Assembly: GCF_023534745.1 (NCBI RefSeq)
Contig: NZ_JAMHJQ010000001.1
Location: 124,001 to 188,000 of the forward strand
From: Streptomyces sp. 35G-GA-8
Lineage (GTDB): Bacteria; Actinomycetota; Actinomycetes; Streptomycetales; Streptomycetaceae
Length of the DNA: 64,000 bases
Direction: 5' to 3'
A model generated the notes under the pieces. The model was not told the origin of the DNA and ran no database searches. It saw only the letters and a program-made list of their open reading frames with translations. This document shows, piece after piece, positions 45,974 to 55,827 of this stretch. The position numbers and the translations under genes are program-made. The stretch's first letter is position 1. Each line of letters opens with the position of its first letter.

Positions 45974-47170
45974 TCAGGACCTGTCCAGCGCCCCCGGTGC
46001 CGGGACCGCGGTGCGGGTGTCGAGCAGGAGTGCGTCGAGCAGTTCGGCGGCCGTGGGCAGCGCGCGTGTCTCGGCCGCCAGGCGCTCCGCCGCCGTACGG
46101 TACGCGGGGTCGCCGAGCACGGTCTCGACGGCGGACCGGATACGCGGGACGTCCTCGGCGCCGAGCACGGCCCGTCCGTCGGGCGGGCCGCCCGTGGGCG
46201 TGACGGAGAGGCCGGCGCCGGCCGTGGTCACGAGCCGGGCGTTGGCGGGCTGGTCGGCGAAGAACGGGACGATGACGAGCGGAACCCCGGCCGCCAGCGC
46301 GCCGAAGGTGGTTCCCGAGCCGCCGTGGCAGAGCACCACGGACGCGCTGCCCAGGACATCGGCCTGTGGAACCCACCGCTCCATATGGACGTTGGGGGGC
46401 TGCGGGCCGAACGCGGACACATCAGTGGTCCGCCCCGCCGTCAGCAGCACGCGCACCGGCAGTTCCCGTACGGCGTCGAGCGTCGCCCGGTAGGCCGCGG
46501 CGGCGTCGCGCATGCCGCCCGCCTCGGTGCCGAGCGTGAGATAGACGAGGGGGTCGGCGCTCCCGTTCCACCAGTCCGGCAGCGCGGCCGGGGCCGGTTC
46601 GACCGGGTCGCGGAAGCGCCGGGTCACGGCGAAGGGTGACGGGTCCAGGGAGGCCGGAAAGCGCGTCATGTACGGGGCCGCCCAGAGCTGTTCCACGATC
46701 CGCTCGCCGTAGGGGGCGAGTACGGGCGCCACGACGCCGAGGGCGAACTCCTCGATCTCGGCCGCCGAGATGGCGACCTGGGCGTGCGGGATGCCGAGGC
46801 GCCAGGCGACGACGGCCCCGGCGTACTCGCACGGCTCACGCAGCACGAGATCGGGCCGCCATTCCCGGCACACCTCCTCCACCGCGGGCAGCAGCGCGGC
46901 CGTGCAGAGCCGGCCGAAGAACTCCGTGTTGACGATCCTTCTGCCCTCGTCGGGAGAGGCGTTCATGGCCCGGGTGAAGACGGCCTCGAACTCGGCGGCC
47001 GGCGGCTCCCCGCCGATCCGGTAGGGCTGGTCGCGGGCGGCGAGCGTCGCTTCGAGCTTCGGCGGACCCACGACAAGGACCTCGTCGCCGCGCTCGGCGC
47101 AGGCGTCGATGAACGGGACGAGGGGATGGAAATGCCCCGATCCCCCGGTCGAGGTGAAGAGAATGCGCAT
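45974..47170 (-). CDS. Macrolide-type (GT1, MGT) glycosyltransferase
   Basis: The 398-residue GT-B enzyme has the N-terminal acceptor motif ILFTSTGGSGHFHPLVPF and the C-terminal nucleotide-sugar motif LCHGGSGTTFGALAAGVPLVIVP with FFADQPANA. Homologues glycosylate macrolides, either in biosynthesis or to inactivate them. No biosynthetic genes stand next to it, so a detoxification or tailoring role is possible. It diverges from the MerR regulator gene, which may control it. Confidence 0.9.
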   Translation of the reverse strand: MRILFTSTGGSGHFHPLVPFIDACAERGDEVLVVGPPKLEATLAARDQPYRIGGEPPAAEFEAVFTRAMNASPDEGRRIVNTEFFGRLCTAALLPAVEEVCREWRPDLVLREPCEYAGAVVAWRLGIPHAQVAISAAEIEEFALGVVAPVLAPYGERIVEQLWAAPYMTRFPASLDPSPFAVTRRFRDPVEPAPAALPDWWNGSADPLVYLTLGTEAGGMRDAAAAYRATLDAVRELPVRVLLTAGRTTDVSAFGPQPPNVHMERWVPQADVLGSASVVLCHGGSGTTFGALAAGVPLVIVPFFADQPANARLVTTAGAGLSVTPTGGPPDGRAVLGAEDVPRIRSAVETVLGDPAYRTAAERLAAETRALPTAAELLDALLLDTRTAVPAPGALDRS

Positions 47171-47307
47171 GGGACGAGCCTAGGTGTCTCTCGTTCGGAT
47201 CACGCCGGAGTCGGCACGCTTGGCCGGTATCCGCCAGGCGGACCCTGGGCCGCGTCGACCGCCGTGAGCCGGCCGTGAGCTGGTGTCACCCCTTTCACAG
47301 CACTGGT

Positions 47308-47329
47308 GGCACAGCAATACTGTTGCACC
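47308..47329. promoter_or_regulatory. Putative MerR dyad
   Basis: GGCACAGCAATACTGTTGCACC has 7 of 11 symmetric pairs and lies in the divergent region between the glycosyltransferase and MerR genes, 53 bases before the latter. It is a weak candidate operator. Confidence 0.3.
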
Positions 47330-47381
47330 GAGTCGACCTGTCGATCTGTCGGCCCACAGCAGCGGAAGGCGAGGCGCGGAC

Positions 47382-48110
47382 ATGGCCACAGGGGCAGCGG
47401 AGCCGGCACTCACCGTCGATGAGCTGGCGGCCCGCGCCGGGGTCACCGTACGCACCATCCGCTTCTACAGCACGCGCGGGCTGCTGCCGCCGCCGGTGAT
47501 CGGGCCGCGCCGTGTCGGCCACTACGGGCAGGACCATCTCTCCCGGCTGGCGCTCATCGAGGAGCTTCAGCACCTGGGCATGACCCTCGCCGCGATCGAA
47601 CGCTATCTGGAGCGGCTGCCGCCCGATCTGAGCGCGCACGACCTCGCCGTCCACCGGGCGCTGGTGGCCTCGTGGGCGCCGGACTCCACCGAGGACGCCA
47701 CCCGGGCCGAGCTGGAGCGCCGGGCCGGGCGGGCGCTGTCCGAGGAGGACATCGACCGGCTCGCCGCGATGGGCGTCCTGGTACGCGCCGAGGGCCGGGA
47801 CGGCTTCCGGCTCGATCCCGGGCTGCTGCGGCTCGGCGTCGAGCTGCTGGACGTGCCGATCGCGCAGGAGACCATCCTCGCGGCCCGCACAATCCTGCTG
47901 GAGCACACCCGCGAGGCCGCGCACGAGCTGACGCGGCTGTTCCGGGACGAGGTGTGGACCCCGTACCGGAACGAGGGGTCCGACCCCGGGCATGTCGCGG
48001 CGATGAAGTCGCTCTCGGCCCCTATGCGGCCCCTGGTGGTGCAGGCGCTGGTGACGGCGTTCCAGCGGTCGCTGAAGGAGGAACTGCGGGCCGCGTTCAG
48101 GACGCGGTGA
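47382..48110 (+). CDS. MerR-family transcriptional regulator
   Basis: The 242-residue protein has an N-terminal MerR winged helix (LTVDELAARAGVTVRTIRFY, about residues 10-29), the recognition and wing segments GRRVGHYGQDHLSRLALI, and an about 150-residue helical C-terminal ligand domain. The ATG at 47382 follows GGAAGGCGAGG. It is divergent from the glycosyltransferase gene and tail-to-tail (3 bases) with fadB. Drug-responsive MerR proteins often control a neighbouring detoxification gene, which fits but is unproven. Confidence 0.88.
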   Translation: MATGAAEPALTVDELAARAGVTVRTIRFYSTRGLLPPPVIGPRRVGHYGQDHLSRLALIEELQHLGMTLAAIERYLERLPPDLSAHDLAVHRALVASWAPDSTEDATRAELERRAGRALSEEDIDRLAAMGVLVRAEGRDGFRLDPGLLRLGVELLDVPIAQETILAARTILLEHTREAAHELTRLFRDEVWTPYRNEGSDPGHVAAMKSLSAPMRPLVVQALVTAFQRSLKEELRAAFRTR

Positions 48111-48113
48111 AAC

Positions 48114-50318
48114 TCAGGCGTGGTCGCCGAACGTCTCGCCCTTCGCCGCCTTCTCGACCAGCAGCGCGGGCGGCTCGAAGCGGGCGCCGTACCGCCGCGC
48201 CAGCTCTCGGGCACGGGCCACGAAACCGGGCAGGCCGCCCTCGTACCCGTTGATGTACTGGAGCACTCCGCCCGTCCAGGCCGGGAAGCCGATGCCCATG
48301 ATGGAGCCGATATTGGCGTCGGCCACCGAGGTCAGGACGTTCTCCTCCAGACAGCGGACGGAGTCCAGCGCCTCGGAGAAGAGCATCCGCTCCTTCATGT
48401 CGAGGAACGGAACCTCCGTGCGGGCCTCGCCGGCCGGAGTGCCGAAGTGCTCGCGCAGGCCCGGCCAGAGGCGGGTCCGCCTGCCGTTCTCGTCGTACTC
48501 GTAGAAGCCCGCGCCCCCGCTGCGTCCCGGCCGGCCGAACTCGTCCACCATCCGGTCGATGACCGCGTCCGCCGGGTGCGCGGTCCAGGTGCCGCCGGCC
48601 TCCTCGACCGCGCGCCGTGCCTCGTTGCGGATCTTCCTGGGCAGGGTGAGCGTCAGCTCGTCCATCAGCGAGAGCACCTTGGCGGGGTAGCCGGCCTGCG
48701 CGGCGGCCTGTTCGACCGAGGCGGGTTCGACACCCTCGCCCACCAGCGCCACACCCTCGTTGATGAACTGCCCGATCACCCGCGAGGTGAAGAAGCCGCG
48801 CGCGTCATTGACCACGATCGGGGTCTTCCTGATCGCACGTACCAGATCGAACGCGCGGGCCAGCGCCTCGTCCCCGGTCCGCTCGCCCTTGATGATCTCC
48901 ACGAGCGGCATCTTGTCGACCGGTGAGAAGAAGTGCAGCCCGATGAAGTCGGCGGGCCGGGAGACGCCCTCGGCGAGCACGGTGATGGGCAGGGTGGAGG
49001 TGTTGGAACAGAGCAGCGCGTCGGGCTCGACAATGTCCTGGATCTCCTGGAACACCTTGTGCTTGAGCGCGGTGTCCTCGAAGACCGCCTCGATCACCGC
49101 GTCGCAACCGGCGAGGTCGGCGGGGTCGGCGGTCGGGGTGATACGGGCGAGCAGCGCGTCCCGCTCGGCCTCGGTCTTACGGCCCCGGGAGAGCGCCTTG
49201 GCGAGCAGCTTCTCGGAGTACGCCTTCCCTTTCGCGGCGGCCTCCGCCGAGACGTCCTTCAGCACGACGTCGAATCCGGCGCGCGCGCAGGAGTACGCGA
49301 TGCCCGCGCCCATCATCCCCGCGCCGAGGACCGCGACCTTGCGGATCTCGCGCGGTGCGATGCCCTGGGGGCGGCCCGCGCCGGAGTTGACGGCCTGGAG
49401 GTCGAAGAAGAACGCCTGGATCATGTTCTTCGCGGTCTGGCCGGTGACCAGTTCGGCGAAGTAGCGGGCCTCGATGGTCTGGGCGGTCTCGAAGTCGACC
49501 TGGGAGCCCTCGACGGCCGCCGCGAGGATATTGCGCGGCGCCGGGTACGGGGCGCCCGCCGTCTGCTTCTTCAGATTGGCCGGGAACGCGGGCAGATTGG
49601 CGGCGAAGCGCGGACTGGACGGCGTACCGCCGGGGATCTTGTAGCCCTTGACGTCCCACGGCTGGGACGACTCGGGGTGGGCGTCGATGAAGGCGCGGGC
49701 ACGGGCGAGCATGTCGTCCGCGGTGGCGGCGACCTCATGGACGAGCCCGTTCTCCAGGGCGCGCGCCGGGGTGTACTGGGTGCCCTGGAGCAGCACCTTG
49801 AGCAGCGCGTCCGCGACGCCCATCAGCCGTACGGTACGGGTGACCCCGCCGCCCGCAGGCAGCAGTCCGAGCGTCACCTCGGGCAGCCCGATCCTGGAGC
49901 CGGGCGCGTCCAGGGCGATCCGGTGGTGGCAGGCGAGCGCGATCTCGTAACCTCCGCCCAGAGCCGCGCCGTTGAGGGCCGCGACCACGGGCTTGCCGAG
50001 GGTTTCGATACGGCGCAGGGCGTGCTTCATGGCCATGCTGCCCTCGAAGACCTGCTCGGCGTCGGCGGGACCGAGCTTGATCATGTCCTTGAGGTCGCCG
50101 CCCGCGAAGAAGGTCTTCTTCGCGGAGGTGATGATGATGCCGCGGATGCTGTCCCGCTCGGCCTCCACGCGGTCGGCGATCGCCGCGATGGACCGCCGGA
50201 AGGCCTGGTTCATGGTGTTGGCGGACTGGACGGGGTCGTCGAGGACGAGGGTGACGACGCCTGTCCCGTCCTGCTCCCAGCGAATCGCCGGGGAGGCCGG
50301 GGTGGTGGACTCGCTCAT
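48114..50318 (-). CDS. fadB: Fatty-acid oxidation multifunctional subunit (enoyl-CoA hydratase / 3-hydroxyacyl-CoA dehydrogenase)
   Basis: The 734-residue protein joins an N-terminal crotonase domain (about 1-290, with [11 protein letters not shown] and [19 protein letters not shown]) to an NAD-binding 3-hydroxyacyl-CoA dehydrogenase (about 325-700, [19 protein letters not shown], then SNTSTLPIT and [15 protein letters not shown]). It performs the second and third steps of beta-oxidation and should complex with the FadA-type thiolase encoded 98 bases upstream. Length and domain order match trifunctional alpha subunits of the actinobacterial type. Confidence 0.94.
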   Translation of the reverse strand: MSESTTPASPAIRWEQDGTGVVTLVLDDPVQSANTMNQAFRRSIAAIADRVEAERDSIRGIIITSAKKTFFAGGDLKDMIKLGPADAEQVFEGSMAMKHALRRIETLGKPVVAALNGAALGGGYEIALACHHRIALDAPGSRIGLPEVTLGLLPAGGGVTRTVRLMGVADALLKVLLQGTQYTPARALENGLVHEVAATADDMLARARAFIDAHPESSQPWDVKGYKIPGGTPSSPRFAANLPAFPANLKKQTAGAPYPAPRNILAAAVEGSQVDFETAQTIEARYFAELVTGQTAKNMIQAFFFDLQAVNSGAGRPQGIAPREIRKVAVLGAGMMGAGIAYSCARAGFDVVLKDVSAEAAAKGKAYSEKLLAKALSRGRKTEAERDALLARITPTADPADLAGCDAVIEAVFEDTALKHKVFQEIQDIVEPDALLCSNTSTLPITVLAEGVSRPADFIGLHFFSPVDKMPLVEIIKGERTGDEALARAFDLVRAIRKTPIVVNDARGFFTSRVIGQFINEGVALVGEGVEPASVEQAAAQAGYPAKVLSLMDELTLTLPRKIRNEARRAVEEAGGTWTAHPADAVIDRMVDEFGRPGRSGGAGFYEYDENGRRTRLWPGLREHFGTPAGEARTEVPFLDMKERMLFSEALDSVRCLEENVLTSVADANIGSIMGIGFPAWTGGVLQYINGYEGGLPGFVARARELARRYGARFEPPALLVEKAAKGETFGDHA

Positions 50319-50416
50319 GCTGCTGCTCCGTATCGGGGAAATCCGGACGGGGGTCCAGGAGGGGGAATCCGGGGGAACCGGGCGGGGTCCAGGAGTGGGG
50401 CGCGGGCGCGGGGCCG

Positions 50417-51631
50417 TCAGAGCCGTTCCACGATGGTGGCGACCCCCATACCGCCGCCGACGCAGAGCGTGGCGAGGCCGTACCGCTTGTCCTGGCGCTC
50501 CAGTTCGTCCACGAGAGTGCCGAGGATCATGGCGCCGGTGGCCCCGAGCGGATGGCCGAGCGCGATGGCGCCGCCGTTGACATTGACCTTGTCCAGCGAG
50601 AGGCCCATCTCCTCGACGAAGCGCAGGACGACCGCCGCGAAGGCTTCGTTGATCTCGACGAGGTCGATGTCCTCGATGGTCAGCCCGGCCTTGGCGAGCG
50701 CCTTGCGGCTGGCGGGGGCGGGGCCGGTCAGCATGATGGTCGGTTCGGAACCGGAGACGGCCGCGGAGACGATCCGGGCGCGGGGCGTGAGTCCGTGACG
50801 TTCACCGGTCTCGCGGGAGCCGATGGCGACCAGGGCCGCGCCGTCCACGATGCCGGACGAGTTGCCGGCGTGGTGGACATGGTCGATCCGCTCGACCCAG
50901 TGGTACTTCTGGAGGACGACGGCGTCGAAGCCGCCCTTGTCCCCGATGCCGGCGAACGACGGTTTGAGCGCGGCGAGCGAGTCGGCGGTGGTGCCGGGGC
51001 GCATGTGCTCGTCATGGTCGAGGACGGTGAGGCCGTTGCGGTCGAGGACCGGCACGATCGAGCGTTCGAAGCGGCCCTCCTTCCACGCGGTGGCCGCCCG
51101 CTCCTGGGACAGCGCGGCGAACTCGTCCACATCGCGCCTGCTGAAGCCGCCGAGGGTGGCGATCAGATCGGCGCCGATGCCCTGCGGGGCGAAGCCCGTC
51201 CGGAAGCTGGTCATCGGGTCCATGGCCCAGGCGCCGCCGTCGGAGCCCATCGGCACCCGCGACATCGACTCGACGCCGCCCGCGAGGATCAGGTCCTCCC
51301 AGCCGGAGCGGATCTTGGCGGCGGCCAGATTGACGGCTTCCAGCCCGGAGGCGCAGAAGCGGTTCTCCTGGACGCCCGCGACGGAGTCGGGCAGTCCGGC
51401 GGCGACGGCCGCGATCCGGGCGATGTCCGAGCCCTGGTCGCCGAGCGGGCTCACCACACCGAGGACGATGTCATCGATCGCCGCCGGATCGAGTCCGGGG
51501 AGGCGGCGGCGCAGCTCATGGATCAGTCCGACGACGAGATCGATCGGCTTCGTGCCGTGCAGGGCGCCATGGGCCTTGCCGCGGCCGCGCGGGGTGCGGA
51601 TCGCGTCGTAGACGAACGCTTCGGTACTCAC
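50417..51631 (-). CDS. fadA: Acetyl-CoA acyltransferase (thiolase)
   Basis: The 404-residue thiolase cleaves 3-ketoacyl-CoA. It has the acyl-accepting cysteine C93 ([11 protein letters not shown]), the histidine motif [14 protein letters not shown] and the C-terminal cysteine LCVGGGMG. The GTG at 51631 overlaps the upstream CoA-racemase stop by four bases (GTGA) and has AAAGG upstream. With fadB it forms the beta-oxidation complex; both are read from the upstream racemase-like gene. Confidence 0.95.
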   Translation of the reverse strand: MSTEAFVYDAIRTPRGRGKAHGALHGTKPIDLVVGLIHELRRRLPGLDPAAIDDIVLGVVSPLGDQGSDIARIAAVAAGLPDSVAGVQENRFCASGLEAVNLAAAKIRSGWEDLILAGGVESMSRVPMGSDGGAWAMDPMTSFRTGFAPQGIGADLIATLGGFSRRDVDEFAALSQERAATAWKEGRFERSIVPVLDRNGLTVLDHDEHMRPGTTADSLAALKPSFAGIGDKGGFDAVVLQKYHWVERIDHVHHAGNSSGIVDGAALVAIGSRETGERHGLTPRARIVSAAVSGSEPTIMLTGPAPASRKALAKAGLTIEDIDLVEINEAFAAVVLRFVEEMGLSLDKVNVNGGAIALGHPLGATGAMILGTLVDELERQDKRYGLATLCVGGGMGVATIVERL

Positions 51632-52815
51632 GGCGACTGCCTTTCGGGAGAGGTTTCGGGAGGGGGAGGGGCGAGACGAGTGGCTGGGCTGTTCTCCGTG
51701 GCGCGTAGGGGCAGGTCCCAGTCGCGGACCACCTCGGCGGTGTCCGCGCCGGGCCGCGCGGGAGCGTGGCGCACCGACCCGGGAGTGACGGAGAACCTCG
51801 GCGCGGGCGCGGGCTGGGTGAGTCCCGCGTGGCGGGTGAAGGTGCCGCGGGCCGCCAGATGCGGGTGGGCCGGGGCCTCGCGCAGGGAGAGCACCGGCGC
51901 GACACACGCGTCGGAGCCCTCGAAGACCGCCGTCCACTCCTGGCGGGTCTTCGTTCTGAACCGGGCGGCGACCGCCTCGCGCAGTTCGTCCCAGCGCCCG
52001 AAGTCCTTGCGCGGCGGGAGCTGTTCGGCGATGCCGAGCAGTTCCACGAACTCGTTGTAGAACCGCTGCTCCAGCGCGCCGACCGCCATGTACTCGCCGT
52101 CGGCGGTCTCGTACGAACCGTAGAACGGACTGCCCCCGTCGAGCAGATTGGCGCCCCGCCGGTCCTGCCAGCCACCCGCGCCCATCATCGCGTGGATCAT
52201 GGTGGTGAGATGGGCGGTGCCGTCGACGATCGCCGCGTCCACCACCTGTCCCGCACCGTCGGGCGTACGCGCGTGCTGGAGCGCGGCGAGGACCCCGATG
52301 ACCAGATAGAGCGAGCCGCCCGCGTAGTCCCCGAGCAGATTCGCCGGGAGCGCGGGGGGCTCCCCGGCCGTGCCGATCATGGAGAGCGCGCCGCTGACGG
52401 CGATATACCCGATGTCGTGCCCGGCACGCTCGGCGAGCGGTCCGTCCTGGCCCCAGCCGGTCATCCGCCCGTACACCAGCCGTGGATTGCGGTCCAGGCA
52501 CTCCCGCGGCCCGACACCGAGGCGCTCGGCGACCCCCGGCCGGTATCCCTCGATGAGTACGTCGGCGCGCTCGGCCAGATCGAGGACACGGGCCGCGCCG
52601 TCCTCGGTCTTGAGGTCGATCAGCACGGACCGCTTGTTGCGGTTGGTCAGGTCGTACGCCGGATCGATACCGAGGCCCGCACCGCCCGGACGGTCGACCC
52701 GTACGACATCGGCGCCGAGATCGGCGAGGGTCATCGCGGCGAAGGGGCCGGGGCCGATACCGGCCAGCTCGACCACGCGTACGCCCGTCAGCGGACCATT
52801 TCCCGCGGCTGACAT
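51628..52815 (-). CDS. CaiB/BaiF-family protein, alpha-methylacyl-CoA racemase-like
   Basis: The 395-residue class III CoA-transferase-fold protein carries the racemase hallmarks AGHDIGYIA (H133) and [11 protein letters not shown] (D163), which align with the catalytic His/Asp of Mycobacterium MCR. That points to epimerisation of 2-methylacyl-CoA esters rather than CoA transfer. This step prepares branched-chain or sterol-type side chains for beta-oxidation, which fits the fadA and fadB genes coupled downstream. It is the first gene of the operon. Confidence 0.85.
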   Translation of the reverse strand: MSAAGNGPLTGVRVVELAGIGPGPFAAMTLADLGADVVRVDRPGGAGLGIDPAYDLTNRNKRSVLIDLKTEDGAARVLDLAERADVLIEGYRPGVAERLGVGPRECLDRNPRLVYGRMTGWGQDGPLAERAGHDIGYIAVSGALSMIGTAGEPPALPANLLGDYAGGSLYLVIGVLAALQHARTPDGAGQVVDAAIVDGTAHLTTMIHAMMGAGGWQDRRGANLLDGGSPFYGSYETADGEYMAVGALEQRFYNEFVELLGIAEQLPPRKDFGRWDELREAVAARFRTKTRQEWTAVFEGSDACVAPVLSLREAPAHPHLAARGTFTRHAGLTQPAPAPRFSVTPGSVRHAPARPGADTAEVVRDWDLPLRATENSPATRLAPPPPETSPERQSP

Positions 52816-52910
52816 CCGGCTCCCATCTGGCTTCCGGCGCTGTGTGACACAACTGATGTAACACCAGCGATGCTAAGAACGGGCCCCACTCCGCACAACC
52901 CCTCGGGCCG

Positions 52911-52924
52911 AGCAAGCGCTTAGT
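52911..52924. promoter_or_regulatory. Putative TetR-type fatty-acid regulator site
   Basis: AGCAAGCGCTTAGT, with the perfect core AAGCGCTT, lies about 100 bases upstream of the racemase gene. It resembles palindromes I recall upstream of actinobacterial acyl-CoA metabolism genes. The regulator is not encoded nearby. Confidence 0.35.
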
Positions 52925-52997
52925 TCTCTCTGTCGAGCCTATGCCGACCCGACCGGTTCCGCGATGAGTGTTCCCGCTCCGTGCCCGAGATCTCACG

Positions 52998-53165
52998 CTA
53001 GTGCCGCGACCGGCAATGTTTGCCCGTCAAGGAGCGGCGTCCAGTGCGTGTGATCGCAAGGCGGCCAGAAGCCCTTGTAGCGGGGCTACTTGGGCTTCTG
53101 GCCAACGCCGCGAGCGCGCGTGCTGGGCGACGCGACGGGGCAAACATTGCCGGGAGGGGCACTAG
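52998..53165. mobile_element. 168-bp MITE-like inverted-repeat element
   Basis: The ends are inverted repeats: CTAGTGCC at the outer edge and the 15-bp CGGCAATGTTTGCCC inside it are perfectly mirrored at 53137-53165, with five unlike bases between. The centre holds a 12-bp perfect hairpin (GGCCAGAAGCCC, 53063-53074 against 53092-53103). No protein is encoded. It lies between the divergent racemase and saccharopine-dehydrogenase-like genes. I believe near-identical sequences are scattered in other Streptomyces genomes, which would make it a non-autonomous mobile element; this was not searched. Confidence 0.7.
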
Positions 53166-53210
53166 CCTCGGCCACCGGCAATGGCGCGGGGCGGAACGGC
53201 GGAGGAGTCA

Positions 53211-54419
53211 ATGGCCAGGACGAACGGGACGGAGCGCCCGTACGACATCGTGCTCTTCGGGGCGACGGGCTTCGTGGGGACACTGACCGCGGAGTATCTC
53301 GCGGCCCACGCCCCCGAGAACTGCCGCTGGGCCATCGCCGGGCGCGATCAGGCCCGGCTGGAGCGGCTGCGGGAACGGCTCACCGCGCTCAATCCGGGGT
53401 GCGCCGTGCTGCCCGTACTGCGGGCCGACGCGGAAGACCCCGACTCGCTGCGCGCCCTCGCCGAGTCCACCCGGGTCGTCGCGTCGACCGTCGGGCCGTA
53501 TATCTGGTACGGCGAGAGGCTGGTGGCGGAGTGCGCGGAGACGGGGACCGACTACGCGGACCTGTGCGGCGAGCCCGAGTTCCTTGATCTGATGTATCTG
53601 CGTTACGACGTCCGCGCCCGGGAGACCGGGGCACGGCTCGTGCACGCCTGCGGCTTCGACGCGATCCCCGGCGATCTGGGCGCGTACCTCACCGTCCAGC
53701 ACCTGCCGGAGGACGTACCGCTGCGCGTGGACGCGTTCGTACGTTCCAACGCCCTCTTCTCCGGCGGCACACTCGCCACCGTGCTGACGGCCATGAGCCG
53801 CGGCCGGCAGTCGCTGCACGCGGCCCGGGAGCGGCGGCTGCATGAGCCGAGGCTGGTCGACCGCCGCGCGCGCGGGTCCCTCGGCGCCCCGCACTTCAGC
53901 CGGGAGACCGGGTACTGGGCACTGCCGCTGCCGACGCTCGACGCGCAGGTGGTGGCGCGCTCGGCAGCGGCGCTGCCGCGCTACGGTCCCGATTTCCGCT
54001 ACCGGTACTTCGCCGGGGTGAAGACACTGCCGGTGGCGCTCGGCGGCAGCGCGGCGGCCGGGGTGGGTGTCGCCCTGGCCCAACTGCCCCCGGTCCGGAG
54101 GTGGTTGACGGGACGATTCGAGTCGGGCAGCGGCCCGGACCTCGAACGCAGGCGAGCGAGCAGCTTCTCGCTCCGTCTGGTGGGCACGGGCGGCGGACAC
54201 CGGGTCTTCACCGAGGTCTCGGGCGGCGACCCCGGCTATGACGAGTCGGCGAAGATGCTGGCCGAGTCGGCGCTCTCGCTCGCCATGGACGAGCTGCCCG
54301 CCACCGCCGGCCAGGTGACCCCGGCGGTGGCGATGGGCGACGCGCTGCTGGGGCGACTGCGGGCGGCGGGGCTGGGGTTCAGGATCGTGGACGCGCGGCA
54401 GCTGGACGCGGCCGGCTGA
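53211..54419 (+). CDS. Saccharopine dehydrogenase-like NAD(P)-binding protein
   Basis: The 402-residue protein starts with a Rossmann fold (YDIVLFGATGFVGTLTAEYLA) and contains VVASTVGPYIWYGERLVAEC and DYADLCGEPEF, typical of the saccharopine dehydrogenase-like oxidoreductases (trans-acting enoyl reductase/SCCPDH group). Mycobacterial relatives act as enoyl reductases in lipid synthesis. The ATG at 53211 has GGAGGAG upstream. Function in Streptomyces is unknown. It begins 45 bases after the MITE-like element, which therefore lies in its promoter region. Confidence 0.85.
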   Translation: MARTNGTERPYDIVLFGATGFVGTLTAEYLAAHAPENCRWAIAGRDQARLERLRERLTALNPGCAVLPVLRADAEDPDSLRALAESTRVVASTVGPYIWYGERLVAECAETGTDYADLCGEPEFLDLMYLRYDVRARETGARLVHACGFDAIPGDLGAYLTVQHLPEDVPLRVDAFVRSNALFSGGTLATVLTAMSRGRQSLHAARERRLHEPRLVDRRARGSLGAPHFSRETGYWALPLPTLDAQVVARSAAALPRYGPDFRYRYFAGVKTLPVALGGSAAAGVGVALAQLPPVRRWLTGRFESGSGPDLERRRASSFSLRLVGTGGGHRVFTEVSGGDPGYDESAKMLAESALSLAMDELPATAGQVTPAVAMGDALLGRLRAAGLGFRIVDARQLDAAG

Positions 54420-54439
54420 GCCCTGGCGGGGGATCTCCC

Positions 54440-55120
54440 TCAGTCGGTCGTCTCGCGCAGCGCGCGGCGGCAGAGGGCGTCGGCCCGCCGGGTGGATTCG
54501 GGAAGGCGGTAGTGGGGTGTCAGTCGCAGGGTGTGCGCGCAGGCGTTGGCGAGGCCGACACGGTGGCCGACCGAGACGAACACCGGCTTGACGCCCTCCC
54601 GCGTGCGCAGCGCCCGCCCCACCTCCTCGCCGTCGTCGGCCACCAGCGGTGAGAAGTCACCGCGCCGGCCGCCCGGCTGCCGGTACGAGAAGGTGAACGG
54701 GTTCTTGGCCACACCGATCACCGGAAGGCCGGTGAGCACCCCGAGATGCGCGGCGAGCCCGAAGCGGCGCGGATGGGCCAGTCCGTAGCCGTCGCAGACG
54801 ATGAGGCCGGGCTCCGAGGTGAGCGCTTCGAGGGCGGCCAGGACGGTGGGGATCTCCCGGAAGGCCAGCAGTCCGGGTACGTAAGGGAAGGCGACCGTGC
54901 CGACGGCGGTGGCCTCCTCGACGACGGCGAGGGTGGCGGCGTCGAGCACGACGGCCGCGGCGGCGACGACATCACGCTCGTCGTCGTACGCCACATCCAC
55001 CCCCGTCACCAGCCCGGTTCCGGGCGGCGGCCCCGGCTCGTCCCGTACGACCAGGCCGCGCAGCTCGTCCTGGATGGCACGGGCCTCGGTCTCGTCCTCG
55101 GGCGTTCTGATCATCTTCAT
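54440..55120 (-). CDS. nfi: Endonuclease V (deoxyinosine 3'-endonuclease)
   Basis: The 226-residue protein (ATG at 55120) cleaves next to deoxyinosine in DNA or inosine in RNA. The active-site aspartate D42 is in VTGVDVAYDD, followed by the family motif IVCDGYGLAHPRRFGLAAHLG and the C-terminal HRVGLANACAHTLRL. Length is close to the 223 residues of E. coli Nfi. No clear ribosome site is visible; an upstream GTG at 55129 is the alternative start, and the message might be nearly leaderless. It is convergent with the saccharopine-like gene. Confidence 0.92.
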   Translation of the reverse strand: MKMIRTPEDETEARAIQDELRGLVVRDEPGPPPGTGLVTGVDVAYDDERDVVAAAAVVLDAATLAVVEEATAVGTVAFPYVPGLLAFREIPTVLAALEALTSEPGLIVCDGYGLAHPRRFGLAAHLGVLTGLPVIGVAKNPFTFSYRQPGGRRGDFSPLVADDGEEVGRALRTREGVKPVFVSVGHRVGLANACAHTLRLTPHYRLPESTRRADALCRRALRETTD

Positions 55121-55287
55121 GGTCAACACACACTAGGGCCCGCCCGGGGTCGGAATCACGCCATGGCGGAGACCTTTGGGGGGCACGGTGACACAGCTCA
55201 CTCCCGTTTTGGAGCACGTATCGAGGCGCTCCACCGTCTTTCCCATAGAAGAAGACCTCATCCAGGTCCGACGAAGGGGAGCAGACC

Positions 55288-55704
55288 ATGACGCTCGTCA
55301 TTGAACAGGCCGTACAGGCCCGGCTGGTCGCGTCCGCTCCCCGGCTGGAGACCGTACCCGCGACCCTGCGCTACGACCGGGCGGACCCCTTCGCCGTACG
55401 GATGGCGTTCCCGCCGCCGGCGACGCTGGAGGGCACCGAGGTGACCTGGGAGTTCTCCCGTGAGCTGCTGGCGACGGGCATGACCGAGCCCGTCGGGGTC
55501 GGGGACGTACGGGTGCGGCCCTTCGGGTACGGCCGTACGGTGCTGGAGTTCCACGCTCCCGAGGGCACCGCGATGGTCCATCTGCGCACCGCCGAGCTGC
55601 GGCGTTTCCTGGAGCGCTCCGAGGATCTCGTCCCGGTCGGCCGCGAGCATCACTACCTCGATCTCGACCACGATCTGACCGAGCTGCTGCGCGACGCCTG
55701 CTGA
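55288..55704 (+). CDS. ssgD: SsgA-like sporulation/cell-division protein
   Basis: The 138-residue protein is a SsgA-like protein, a family unique to sporulating actinomycetes that guides septum placement and wall remodelling. Visible family blocks include VPATLRYDRADPFAVRMAF, VTWEFSRELL, GDVRVRPFGYGRTVLEF and RRFLERSEDLVPVG. The ATG at 55288 has AGGGGAG upstream. I assign ssgD because the sequence resembles what I remember of S. coelicolor SsgD and the wider order (idi, then ssgD) agrees; another paralogue cannot be excluded. Confidence 0.82.
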   Translation: MTLVIEQAVQARLVASAPRLETVPATLRYDRADPFAVRMAFPPPATLEGTEVTWEFSRELLATGMTEPVGVGDVRVRPFGYGRTVLEFHAPEGTAMVHLRTAELRRFLERSEDLVPVGREHHYLDLDHDLTELLRDAC

Positions 55705-55792
55705 GCCCGCCCGCCCCCCGCCCGAGTCCGCCCGCCGCGTCCGAGTCCGAGTCCGCCCGGCGCGCGCCCGCGCCCACTCCGCCGTAATCGCG

Positions 55793-55821
55793 TTGACCAC
55801 ACCCCGGCCCCTCCCTACGGT
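55793..55821 (+). promoter_or_regulatory. HrdB-type promoter of the ABC-F leader
   Basis: TTGACC (55793-55798) and TACGGT (55816-55821) are separated by exactly 17 bases, predicting a start near 55828 and a leader of about 210 bases before the ABC-F gene. Confidence 0.7.
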
Positions 55822-55827
55822 GGGTCG

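Noticed and set aside
52998-53165. Small regulatory RNA or CRISPR-like repeat
   Set aside because: There is a single mirrored unit and no spacer array. Terminal inverted repeats fit a MITE better, though an RNA role is not excluded.
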